Assembly (NCBI GenBank): GCA_947501475.1
Contig: CANMWA010000003.1
Span: forward strand, 1 to 64,000
Origin: an uncultured Aquimarina sp.
Lineage (GTDB): Bacteria; Bacteroidota; Bacteroidia; Flavobacteriales; Flavobacteriaceae
Length of the DNA stretch: 64,000 nucleotides
Reading direction: 5' to 3'
The position numbers were made by a program, and so were the translations under genes. The notes beneath the pieces were generated by a model. That model was not told where the DNA came from. It ran no database searches and worked only from the letters and a program-made list of their open reading frames with translations. Positions within the stretch are counted from its first letter, which is position 1. Every line of letters starts with the position of its first letter. Positions 1 to 6,970 of this stretch are shown piece after piece.

Positions 1-84
1 ACGCTGGTTTATTAACTTTGGGCTGTGACGGAACATTTACTGTGTGCTTGTCCGCTACAAACCATACATTAATCGTTGTAGGTA
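1..84 (+). repeat. attC-like site, right part only (opens cassette 1)
   Basis: Ends in CATACATTAAT and the box GTTGTAGGTA (75-84), which is fully complementary to the TACCTACAAC closing cassette 1 at 880-889. The left part lies outside the window. Confidence 0.75.
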
Positions 85-94
85 ATTGAAAATT

Positions 95-757
95 ATGGAA
101 ATATCGGAACTTACATTAAAATTAATTCTTCTATTAATCCCAGGAAGTATAGCCTGTATTCTGTATGAAAGACTTACGGTTCATTATGAATGGAGCTCTT
201 TCAAGTTCATTACAAATGCGATTTTATTTGGAGCTTTAAGCTATATTATTGCTCAAATAGTATTTAATATTGGTAGAGTTGACACAAGTTTTCAGATTTT
301 TTGGAAAAATCTTCCTACTAAAGAAATTCCTTATTTAGTAATAGTAAAGGCTTCCATAGTTTCAGTATTTGTTGGTCTAACAGCTACGGGACTTGACCAT
401 TATAAGGTCATAAATCGTTTTGGTAAATGGATAAAGTTATCTAATAAATATGGAGACGAAAACCTGTATTCTTATTTTTTAAATGCTGAGGATACCGAAG
501 AAGTTTATGTAAGAGACATAGAAAACGGACTAACTTATCACGGATTAATAGACTCTTTTTCAGACAATGAGGATGTAAAGGAAATAGTTTTAATTGATGT
601 TGTCGTTTATGATTACGAATCTTCTGACAAACTATATAATCTCGATAAAATTTACCTTTCACGAACAAGTGAGAATCTTATAATCGAACTACCATATAAA
701 ATTAACAATTCAAGCAATGGCACAGAAAATACCTCAGAGACCGAAACCAACGCCTAG
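95..757 (+). CDS. Membrane protein, possibly DUF6338-like (cassette 1)
   Basis: About 220 residues. The N-terminal half has three hydrophobic segments (roughly residues 5-25, 40-60 and 80-100), with a Pro-Gly turn after the first, and the C-terminal half is soluble and acidic. The layout recalls DUF6338 membrane proteins, but I recognise it only weakly and assign no activity. An in-frame TTG at 86 precedes the ATG at 95; I take the ATG because the TTG sits almost in the opening recombination box. The 3' end overlaps the start of a small proline-rich ORF at 717 in another frame, so the two may be translationally coupled. No promoter is visible inside the cassette. Confidence 0.55.
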   Translation: MEISELTLKLILLLIPGSIACILYERLTVHYEWSSFKFITNAILFGALSYIIAQIVFNIGRVDTSFQIFWKNLPTKEIPYLVIVKASIVSVFVGLTATGLDHYKVINRFGKWIKLSNKYGDENLYSYFLNAEDTEEVYVRDIENGLTYHGLIDSFSDNEDVKEIVLIDVVVYDYESSDKLYNLDKIYLSRTSENLIIELPYKINNSSNGTENTSETETNA

Positions 758-878
758 ATCTAAACCTCTCAATGAAGGAAGTTCTAAAGGAAATACTAGA
801 AATATTTCTTCTAATAGAGGTAGACAAGCTCCACCTCCGCCTCCTCCCAAACCAAGAAGTAATCCGCCAAAAAGATAA
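717..878 (+). CDS. Small proline-rich basic protein, 53 aa (cassette 1)
   Basis: Reading from ATG 717 gives 53 residues, starting MAQKIPQRPKPTPRSKPL and ending in a run of six prolines and a basic PKPRSNPPKR tail. It overlaps the upstream membrane-protein gene by 41 bases in a different frame, and its stop at 876-878 sits directly before the closing attC-like box at 880, as for other cassette genes. It has no transmembrane segment and should be disordered and strongly positively charged. It could be a partner of the upstream membrane protein. The low-complexity composition means a chance ORF cannot be excluded, but the fit of its stop to the cassette end supports it. Confidence 0.5.
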   Translation: MAQKIPQRPKPTPRSKPLNEGSSKGNTRNISSNRGRQAPPPPPPKPRSNPPKR

Positions 879-879
879 C

Positions 880-1051
880 TACCTACAACACCAAGTATGA
901 TGTCATAGCAGTTAAGTGACGACCCAAAGGTTCTTGTATATTTGCTATGGCACAAAGATTTTATGATGGAAAGTTATAAAATCAGTGCAAAAAATTCGAT
1001 GGCTGAGTAACATTTTGCTCAGCTACGACACATACTTATAACGTTAGCTAC
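880..1051 (+). repeat. attC-like site, cassettes 1|2 (long class)
   Basis: Left box TACCTACAAC matches the opening box of cassette 1 (10/10). Right box GTTAGCTAC opens cassette 2. The body carries internal hairpins and is closely similar to the spacers at 12136 and 46961, defining a long (about 165-180 bp) class. Confidence 0.8.
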
Positions 1052-1058
1052 AATTTGA

Positions 1059-1847
1059 ATGAACATTAGAAAAGTAATATTAATAATTCTGACTTTTGTC
1101 TGCTTTGAATCATTTTCTCAAAGCATTTTTTCTGCATTGAGACATGATGATGCAATCGACTTAAGAACTGACTCAAGAGTTAAGGAAATAACGAAAACGA
1201 CGGTTTTTTATAATAAAAGTGGAACCGAAACCAAAAAGGACATAATTGTTGTTAACCATCTGAATAAAATAACTTCGGAGTTACGTTATAATAAAAATGG
1301 AAAGTTAGAAACTCGTCTCTCTCGAACTTTCGATTCGAGTGGAATTAGAAGTTTACAACGAAAAATCGAGCGCTGGCATCCAGTTATGGGCTATAGTTCT
1401 GAAACAGCAACTTATGAATATGATGAAAATGGATTTATGATTAAAATAACTGACCGGAATCAGAATAATCGTGTAATTAGAGAGACATACCTAAAGAATA
1501 ACGAAAAAGGTCACCCAACTGAATTAAAATTAAGTACTGGGAATTCTAAATCATACGGAATTGAAGTTGCGGAATATGACTATGAAAACAATAAAGTAAT
1601 TACAAAAGTACTTGACGATTATGGAAAAGTACTTTCAGAAAGTAAACTTAAGATTGACCTTACAATCAAAGACCTACAAAATTCCGAATACAACGAAAAT
1701 GGAAACTTGATTAAGTCTAAAAATTACGAGTATGAATATAAGTATGACAATAACCGGAATTGGAAAAAGAAAACTATTTACAAAATAGAAAATGGAAAGC
1801 GAAAAAAGTATCAGGTTTTGACGAGAAAAATAAAATATAAAAAGTAA
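1059..1847 (+). CDS. Secreted protein with YD-like repeats (cassette 2)
   Basis: 262 residues with an N-terminal signal peptide (MNIRKVILIILTFVCFESFS, probable cut after SFSQ). The mature part has repeated short beta units with Tyr-Asp or Asn-Gly turns, such as YNKNGKLETR, YEYDENGFMIK, YNENGNLIKS and YKYDNNRNW. These resemble RHS/YD-type repeats or the DUF-like repeat proteins of Bacteroidota that decorate the envelope. The start lies 8 bases after the opening box. No catalytic motif is seen. Function unknown. Confidence 0.65.
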   Translation: MNIRKVILIILTFVCFESFSQSIFSALRHDDAIDLRTDSRVKEITKTTVFYNKSGTETKKDIIVVNHLNKITSELRYNKNGKLETRLSRTFDSSGIRSLQRKIERWHPVMGYSSETATYEYDENGFMIKITDRNQNNRVIRETYLKNNEKGHPTELKLSTGNSKSYGIEVAEYDYENNKVITKVLDDYGKVLSESKLKIDLTIKDLQNSEYNENGNLIKSKNYEYEYKYDNNRNWKKKTIYKIENGKRKKYQVLTRKIKYKK

Positions 1848-1852
1848 AAACT

Positions 1853-1925
1853 GTAGCTAACAATTTGTATAGTTCATTTGCTCCCTGCGGGAAGCAAACG
1901 CACCATACAACAGACGGTATAGACC
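1853..1925 (+). repeat. attC-like site, cassettes 2|3 (short class)
   Basis: Left box GTAGCTAAC is the exact complement of the GTTAGCTAC opening cassette 2. Right box GGTATAGACC opens cassette 3. Core hairpin CTCCCTGCGGGAAG; related spacers at 13751 and 54131. Confidence 0.85.
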
Positions 1926-1932
1926 ATTAAAA

Positions 1933-2871
1933 ATGAAAAGAAAATTTATCTTATTTTTTTTTGCTGCATTGATTTCTCAATTTTGTGCTCAATCCCCTAA
2001 GCCGAAAGAAAATAATAAAATAGAAAAAACTAACATTCCTGGAACTAGATTACATCTAGGTGTACCCGAAGGATTTATTGTATCAGAATCGATTACTGGA
2101 ATAGAGAAAAATGAAAATACAGCCATTTCTGTAATGGATTTGACAGAAGGTAATTACTACTCTACCATATCAACTTTTACGAAAAGTAATTTCGAAAGTA
2201 AAGGAGTAACTGTTGTTTCTTTCAAAGAGCATGAAGTTGGAGGATTTCCTGCTAAAACGGTACACTTAAAAACATTCAAAACAGAAGGTTTTGGACTTGT
2301 GTTTGGTGACTCAACCTTTTCAACTATGGTTACGGGAATGATTCCTCTTGGAGATTCTGTTTCTTTAAACCAAGTTAAAAAATGCCTTGAATCTATATCC
2401 TATGATAAAACTATGAAGATTGATCCTTTAGAGTTTGCAAAATTTGAATTGGATACCAAAAAGAGTAAATATAAATTTGCCAAGTCCTCTGCAAGCATAT
2501 ATATGTATTCTATTGATGGAATCGTAAAAGATTCATATGATGATGATCCAATGTTTACAGTAAATCAATTGCCTTATGATAAAACACAAATGACCCCTAA
2601 ATTGATTGCGCAGCAAATGATTTTAAGTCAAATGCAATATGGGCTTTATTACGATAAACTGGAAGAGGAATCTACTGAAAAGATTAATGGATATAAATCA
2701 TATGAAACTCATTTTAGAGGAGAATTAAAAGGTAAACAAGTGTTGATGTACTTGTTGGTAGTTGTAAAAGGAGATAATTCCTTCACGTGTATAGGTATGG
2801 CAAAAAGTGACTTTGAAAAACAATTAAAAGAATATCAGAATTTAGCCAAATCAATAACATTAAAATATTAA
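1933..2871 (+). CDS. Secreted protein of unknown function (cassette 3)
   Basis: 312 residues with a cleavable signal peptide (MKRKFILFFFAALISQFCAQ). The mature protein looks like two alpha/beta repeats of about 140 residues, each with a predicted sheet followed by a conserved-looking Lys/Ser-rich helix. It resembles the small secreted PsbP/DUF1795-like fold, but I cannot prove this. The gene starts 8 bases after the opening box and stops 5 bases before the closing box, so the cassette contains almost nothing else. No promoter is visible. Confidence 0.6.
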   Translation: MKRKFILFFFAALISQFCAQSPKPKENNKIEKTNIPGTRLHLGVPEGFIVSESITGIEKNENTAISVMDLTEGNYYSTISTFTKSNFESKGVTVVSFKEHEVGGFPAKTVHLKTFKTEGFGLVFGDSTFSTMVTGMIPLGDSVSLNQVKKCLESISYDKTMKIDPLEFAKFELDTKKSKYKFAKSSASIYMYSIDGIVKDSYDDDPMFTVNQLPYDKTQMTPKLIAQQMILSQMQYGLYYDKLEEESTEKINGYKSYETHFRGELKGKQVLMYLLVVVKGDNSFTCIGMAKSDFEKQLKEYQNLAKSITLKY

Positions 2872-2875
2872 AAAA

Positions 2876-3051
2876 GGTCTATACCATCATATATGAAATC
2901 AGAGCAACTTAGTATCAAATCCAAAGGTGATTTCCTTTTTGCAATGGCGCTAAATTTTTATAAATTGAATAAGAAATAAAAATGCGCTGATAGATCGATT
3001 GGTTCAGGTATGTTTGCCTTGCTCCGATTCATATATTTGGCGGTTAACAAC
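2876..3051 (+). repeat. attC-like site, cassettes 3|4 (class with Phe-rich-like loop, long)
   Basis: Left box GGTCTATACC matches the GGTATAGACC opening cassette 3 in 10/10. The core triplet is ACC instead of AAC, compensating GGT for GTT. Right box GTTAACAAC opens cassette 4. The body is nearly identical to the next spacer at 3610-3784. Confidence 0.85.
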
Positions 3052-3061
3052 AATTATTAGA

Positions 3062-3610
3062 ATGAAAAAAGCATTATTATTTATTAGTGTTACTTGTTTA
3101 TTATTTAATTGTACAAGCGGAAAGAAAAGTGATTTTCAAGAATACATAAAATCATTGGATACTATCGAACTTCCTTTCCAATACAATTCTACAAAAGGTT
3201 TTTCCGTAGAACAAAAATCTGAAAACTTCAATCAAGATTTATATAAAAAATACAAACAATCTTGGGCAGAAAGACCTGTTGGAATATTATATAATAATGG
3301 TAAAAATATTGTTATTCCAGAAATAGTGATTGCTGATTATGCAGAAGCGCCGTATCTAATGGTTTATAATAACAATGGAAAAAAACTGGATTCTCTAAGT
3401 GTTTTTAAAAAAAGTGGTATGGACATGTTATTTGAAGCATTTGAATATGTTACTATTGACGCCAAAATGGAAATATCTGTTATCGATTCAATTTATAAAT
3501 GGAAAGAAAATAAAGATAAAAATGACAGAGATCCTCTTACAAAAACTCTTTTTACTGGTAAGACAACTTATAGATTGAACGCCATCGGGAAATTTGAAAT
3601 TAAAAAATAG
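3062..3610 (+). CDS. Putative lipoprotein (cassette 4)
   Basis: 182 residues from the ATG at 3062. An upstream in-frame GTG at 2999 lies inside the attC-like spacer and is rejected. The N-terminus MKKALLFISVTCLLFNC is a lipoprotein signal with the lipobox Cys at residue 17. The remainder is a soluble alpha/beta domain with no recognised motif. The last base of its TAG stop is the first base of the closing box. Function unknown. Confidence 0.6.
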   Translation: MKKALLFISVTCLLFNCTSGKKSDFQEYIKSLDTIELPFQYNSTKGFSVEQKSENFNQDLYKKYKQSWAERPVGILYNNGKNIVIPEIVIADYAEAPYLMVYNNNGKKLDSLSVFKKSGMDMLFEAFEYVTIDAKMEISVIDSIYKWKENKDKNDRDPLTKTLFTGKTTYRLNAIGKFEIKK

Positions 3611-3784
3611 TTGTTAACATCATATATGAAATCAGAGCAAAGTTTATTGCCAATCGGAAGGTTGTTCCCTTTTTGCAATGGCGCTAAATTTTTATAAATT
3701 GAATAAGAAATAAAAATACACGGATAAATCGATTGGTTCAGGCTTACTTGCCTTGCTCCGATTCATATATTTGGCGTTACCCAT
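3610..3784 (+). repeat. attC-like site, cassettes 4|5 (long)
   Basis: Left box GTTGTTAAC is the exact complement of GTTAACAAC at the start of cassette 4. Right box GTTACCCAT opens cassette 5. The body is nearly the same as 2876-3051, so two neighbouring cassettes carry sister sites. Confidence 0.85.
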
Positions 3785-3794
3785 AATTGCAAAA

Positions 3795-4313
3795 ATGACA
3801 AAAAAAACATATCGAATAACTAAATACAATCCTAAAAGCAGAAATGAAGAAGGACATTATCTTGATAATTCTGAATGGACTGCTATCAGCGATATAGGGA
3901 AAGTCAAATACAAAAATATCAGCTACGAGGAATACGAAAAGGTTGAAACAGCTTATGTGAAATCTATCAAGTTGATTCTTGCTGAGAAAAAAATAACAAA
4001 CCTAAAAGTAGACAGTTTTTATTTACATAGTACATCTAAAGATTTTGAGAATTATAAAAAGGATAATCGACTCAAAAACCTTGAGGTTGACTTTGAAAAA
4101 GAGATTAAAACTATAAAGAACGGAGATGTCTTGGATTTAAATCAAATTGATAAATTTATTCGCTTAGTATTGAGAGAAACTATGCAAATGGATTTAATAA
4201 CTCATGAGTTAAAAATAGAGTTCGGATATGATTATTACATGTATGTTGAATGTCAGGTTTTAGACAATAATACAATTGACATGATTCATCAGATAAATAT
4301 GTTTGTTGAATAA
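3795..4313 (+). CDS. Hypothetical cytoplasmic protein (cassette 5)
   Basis: 172 residues from ATG 3795, 11 bases after the opening box; the longer frame from 3753 begins inside the spacer. There is no signal peptide or membrane segment. It is mixed alpha/beta with acidic patches, including a GHYLDNSEWTAISDIG stretch near the N-terminus. Size and composition recall small immunity-like or stress-related cytoplasmic proteins common in cassettes, but I do not recognise the family. Confidence 0.55.
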   Translation: MTKKTYRITKYNPKSRNEEGHYLDNSEWTAISDIGKVKYKNISYEEYEKVETAYVKSIKLILAEKKITNLKVDSFYLHSTSKDFENYKKDNRLKNLEVDFEKEIKTIKNGDVLDLNQIDKFIRLVLRETMQMDLITHELKIEFGYDYYMYVECQVLDNNTIDMIHQINMFVE

Positions 4314-4317
4314 AACT

Positions 4318-4333
4318 ATGGGTAACACGGTGT
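4318..4333 (+). repeat. attC-like site, cassettes 5|6, left part, split by IS
   Basis: Left box ATGGGTAAC is the exact complement of the GTTACCCAT opening cassette 5. It is followed by ACGGTGT, after which the insertion element begins. The site continues at about 5780. Confidence 0.75.
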
Positions 4334-4344
4334 CCTATGTAAAG

Positions 4345-4660
4345 CCCTTTTCCCAAGCCTAGGTTATAAAAATACGATATTTTAATCTTCTAATTATCTC
4401 ATATTAATGATTTTATGTTGTTGGATTGTTGGCAACGCCACTAAAGCGTTGTCAATACTTCAACAATAGCCCATTATAACTCCGCATCCTATATGTAGTA
4501 TGATACAAGATCATCCACCAGCATCGCTATGATTATGATTGGCAAACAAGGCAACTTGCTATGAAATGTGATAATTAAGAACTTAATTTCACTTACCGTG
4601 TTTAGTTGTCCTCTTTTATGCCAAAAGTATTTTCGAGTTTTTAGGCTTATTAGTTTATTT
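4345..4660 (-). ncRNA. Candidate bridge RNA region of the IS element
   Basis: Non-coding end of the element, downstream of the transposase as in the IS1111 group, where the guide (bridge) RNA is encoded. It holds a strong hairpin TTGGCAACGC/GCGTTGTCAA (about 4433-4456), flanked by a further TTGTTG/CAACAA pairing. ACCGTGT near 4597 repeats the conserved attC motif (ACACCGTGTATAA elsewhere in the array) and could be part of a target-guide loop. RNA ends and guide loops are not determined. Confidence 0.35.
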
Positions 4661-4664
4661 GTTT

Positions 4665-5720
4665 TTAACTCACCACTCCTATTTGGTAAGGTATTTCTGT
4701 ACGTATAATCGCGTGAATACGACTTAATAGTTTTCTGGCGACCTTCACTAGTATTCTTTTGACATCCTTACCTTGATGAGATCGATAGTACTCTTGCATC
4801 ACCGGATCAAAACGCAAAGCAACCCAAGTAGCCTCTACCAAATAACTCCTCATAATACGATTAGCTCTAGGGGTAAGACCTGAAGTAGTCAAATTATCAC
4901 CACTCTGATGTACTAATGGAATCAACCCTACATAACTAGCTAATTGTTTAAAGTTCTTAAACCTGCGTAGGTCACCCAACTCACAAATAATGACACACGC
5001 AACTATAGGGCCTACTCCTGGTACAGATCTCAGTAAATAATAATCTTTCTTGTAATGTTTGCGACAATAGGCACGTAATTTAGTGCTTACATCACGGATT
5101 TGTTTATCTGTAAAATTGAAGGCTTCCAATCGAGTAGCTAAACAATAATCCATCGTCTTGTAATCAAAAGATAACTCCTTTAACCAAGTCCTAAACCTAT
5201 GGGACCAATGAGGCTTATCTAACTCTTTTGGGATCTCTATACCTAGATATAATAATTGCATCTTAACCTGTGTTTTGATCTTACGTAATTCTTTGACCAA
5301 ATCATTACGACGACGAAACAAACAACGCAATTGTTCTCGTTCTATATCAGGAATATGTATACCCTTTAACCGACCATCCTTTAACTCTCTACATAATAAC
5401 CTAGCATCGATCTTATCACTCTTTTGAAATTGTGCTTTGGCTGGACGATGAACATCTGCAGGGTTCACAACCAGAGAATGCCAACCAAAAGAAACAAACA
5501 AACGATGGTGACTAAAACCACAACAGCCTGATTCATAACAACAATATACCTGATAACCAGTAAAATGTCTATCCACATACTTCTGTAAAGCAAAAGCATT
5601 TGGGGGAATGGTCAAAGTAGAACCATCAAAAAGATCCGTAGCGGTATGAATTTTCCAACTTCGCTTGTGTACGTCAATACCAATAAATAACTTTGAGTCT
5701 GCAGTATCCTTTGTTTTCAT
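4665..5720 (-). CDS. IS110-family transposase
   Basis: 351 residues. N-terminal DEDD (RuvC-like) domain with FIGIDVHKRS near residue 11, the acidic ESGCCG region and SDKIDARLL near residue 100. The C-terminal Transposase_20 domain has RSVPGVGPIVACVI and GLIPLVHQSGD, containing the candidate catalytic serine. The length is normal for the family and the frame is intact, so the element may be active. Known: these recombinases work with a bridge RNA made from the non-coding end of the element. The long downstream non-coding region and subterminal repeats point to the IS1111 subgroup. Its site in an attC-like spacer is informative about target choice. Confidence 0.92.
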   Translation of the reverse strand: MKTKDTADSKLFIGIDVHKRSWKIHTATDLFDGSTLTIPPNAFALQKYVDRHFTGYQVYCCYESGCCGFSHHRLFVSFGWHSLVVNPADVHRPAKAQFQKSDKIDARLLCRELKDGRLKGIHIPDIEREQLRCLFRRRNDLVKELRKIKTQVKMQLLYLGIEIPKELDKPHWSHRFRTWLKELSFDYKTMDYCLATRLEAFNFTDKQIRDVSTKLRAYCRKHYKKDYYLLRSVPGVGPIVACVIICELGDLRRFKNFKQLASYVGLIPLVHQSGDNLTTSGLTPRANRIMRSYLVEATWVALRFDPVMQEYYRSHQGKDVKRILVKVARKLLSRIHAIIRTEIPYQIGVVS

Positions 5721-5779
5721 AATAAAGAAGTTACAAGGTTTTTATTATATAACTTAGGGTACTGCTTTTACATTGTTGC

Positions 5780-5966
5780 TATAAAACATAGCTATTAAGT
5801 GCTAAATCGAAAGGCTTGTGCTTATTTGCAAAGACCGCCAAATTTTTAATTTGGCTTTTAAAAAAAGAGAAATTAAAAACAAAATATAAAAATTCGGCTC
5901 TGTGCTAAACCGAAAAGTTAGTGTCTTTTTGCACGCTACGTTTCATACACAAGTCCGTTATACACA
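5780..5966 (+). repeat. attC-like site, cassettes 5|6, right part
   Basis: Continues the site split by the IS: TATAAAACATAGC, internal GCCAAATTTTTAATTTGGC hairpin, CGCTACGTTTCATACACAAG, and right box GTTATACAC opening cassette 6. Same class as the spacers at 20323, 22680 and 23629. Confidence 0.75.
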
Positions 5967-5979
5967 ATTAGAATAAATT

Positions 5980-6891
5980 ATGAGAAGAATTTCTATTGAT
6001 GAGCTTAAAGAAAATACTAAAATCTTAAAAGAGGAAATATCAAAAACAGACATTGATATTAAATTGTGGTTGGAAGAACTTTCTCCTAAAAGCAGATTAA
6101 ACTTCCCTTTAAATGAAGAGAAAAAACTAACAACAGAAGAACACAATAATCGAGCAAGACAATGGCGTTCTTTCTATAGAGAAAATTACTCCGAACTTAG
6201 AGAGAAGATGATTGAAATGGTTTTTCAAGAAATTGAAAATTCCAGTGATTCGATTAGAAACCTAAATCATGTTTTATCAATTCTGATAGAGTATTTTGAA
6301 GATGGAGATAGTTCTATTCAAAGAAGAGCATCTGAATTAATACAAAAGTTTGATATTGAAGAGTTGGTAGTCAATCTTATAAATCAAATGAACTCAAACC
6401 AAGATATGAAATCTTATGAGGCATTTGTAAACCTTGAAAAACTTAATCTGAATAGGAATAAATGGATAAGTAAAAACCTTAATCAATATTCTGACAACAT
6501 TGTTGAGACAATGAAAAACTCTCTCAAAAGGAAATATGAACGTTTAAGCCCAAATCATTACATTTTTGGAATAATAGACCAATTATCAGAGAGTATTCCA
6601 GAAGATATAAGTAAAGTCCAAGATGAACTTACTGAGATTACAAATTATAATACTTTAGGGTATCGTGATTATGAATCATTAATGTTTACATACAGTCGAT
6701 GTTGGAATTCTATAAAAAAATATTGGAAAGTATCTAATACTGAAAGATTAATTAATGAAATATGTTCAACCGCCGAGAGTCAATACCAAGAAAATGATAT
6801 TTGGGTAAAACAATATGTTCTTCCAGCACTTGAAATTATAGGTAAAGACAATGATAAGGCTCAAAAAACAATTGAATGGATCAACAAATAA
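5980..6891 (+). CDS. Hypothetical alpha-helical protein (cassette 6)
   Basis: 303 residues, no signal peptide or membrane segment. Almost entirely helical by composition, with amphipathic Glu/Lys/Leu-rich stretches; the arrangement of helix pairs between about residues 80 and 220 could be a HEAT-like solenoid. No catalytic motif seen. It is the only gene of its cassette, stopping 2 bases before the closing box. Function unknown. Confidence 0.55.
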   Translation: MRRISIDELKENTKILKEEISKTDIDIKLWLEELSPKSRLNFPLNEEKKLTTEEHNNRARQWRSFYRENYSELREKMIEMVFQEIENSSDSIRNLNHVLSILIEYFEDGDSSIQRRASELIQKFDIEELVVNLINQMNSNQDMKSYEAFVNLEKLNLNRNKWISKNLNQYSDNIVETMKNSLKRKYERLSPNHYIFGIIDQLSESIPEDISKVQDELTEITNYNTLGYRDYESLMFTYSRCWNSIKKYWKVSNTERLINEICSTAESQYQENDIWVKQYVLPALEIIGKDNDKAQKTIEWINK

Positions 6892-6893
6892 AA

Positions 6894-6949
6894 GTGTATA
6901 ACAAAGTATAAGAACCATTAAAACGGTTCTTATACAAGACGTTGGCAAA
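6894..6949 (+). repeat. attC-like site, cassettes 6|7 (compact class)
   Basis: Left box GTGTATAAC matches the GTTATACAC opening cassette 6 (9/9). The inner stem GTATAAGAACC/GGTTCTTATAC (11 bp, perfect) encloses the loop ATTAAAAC. Right box GTTGGCAAA opens cassette 7. Confidence 0.88.
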
Positions 6950-6970
6950 CATTAAGTACATTATGGCACC

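Larger units (their letters stand above)
4334..5779 (-). mobile_element. IS110-family element, IS1111-like, inside an attC-like site
   Basis: The element carries one transposase on the minus strand, a long non-coding stretch (about 330 bp) downstream of it and only about 60 bp upstream. Near its ends are short subterminal inverted repeats: ATGTAAAGC (4337-4345) and GCTTTTACAT (5764-5773). Joining ACGGTGT on the left to TATAAAACATAGC on the right restores a spacer like the one at 23629 (ACGGTGCATAAAACATAGC), so the element split an attC-like site. Known: IS1111-type elements have subterminal repeats, and one branch targets integron attC sites. Ends are placed by comparison and may be off by a few bases. 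Confidence 0.75.

Noticed and set aside
734..955. Glycine-rich minus-strand ORF
   Set aside because: Reverse reading of the proline-rich ORF; low complexity and partly inside the attC-like site.
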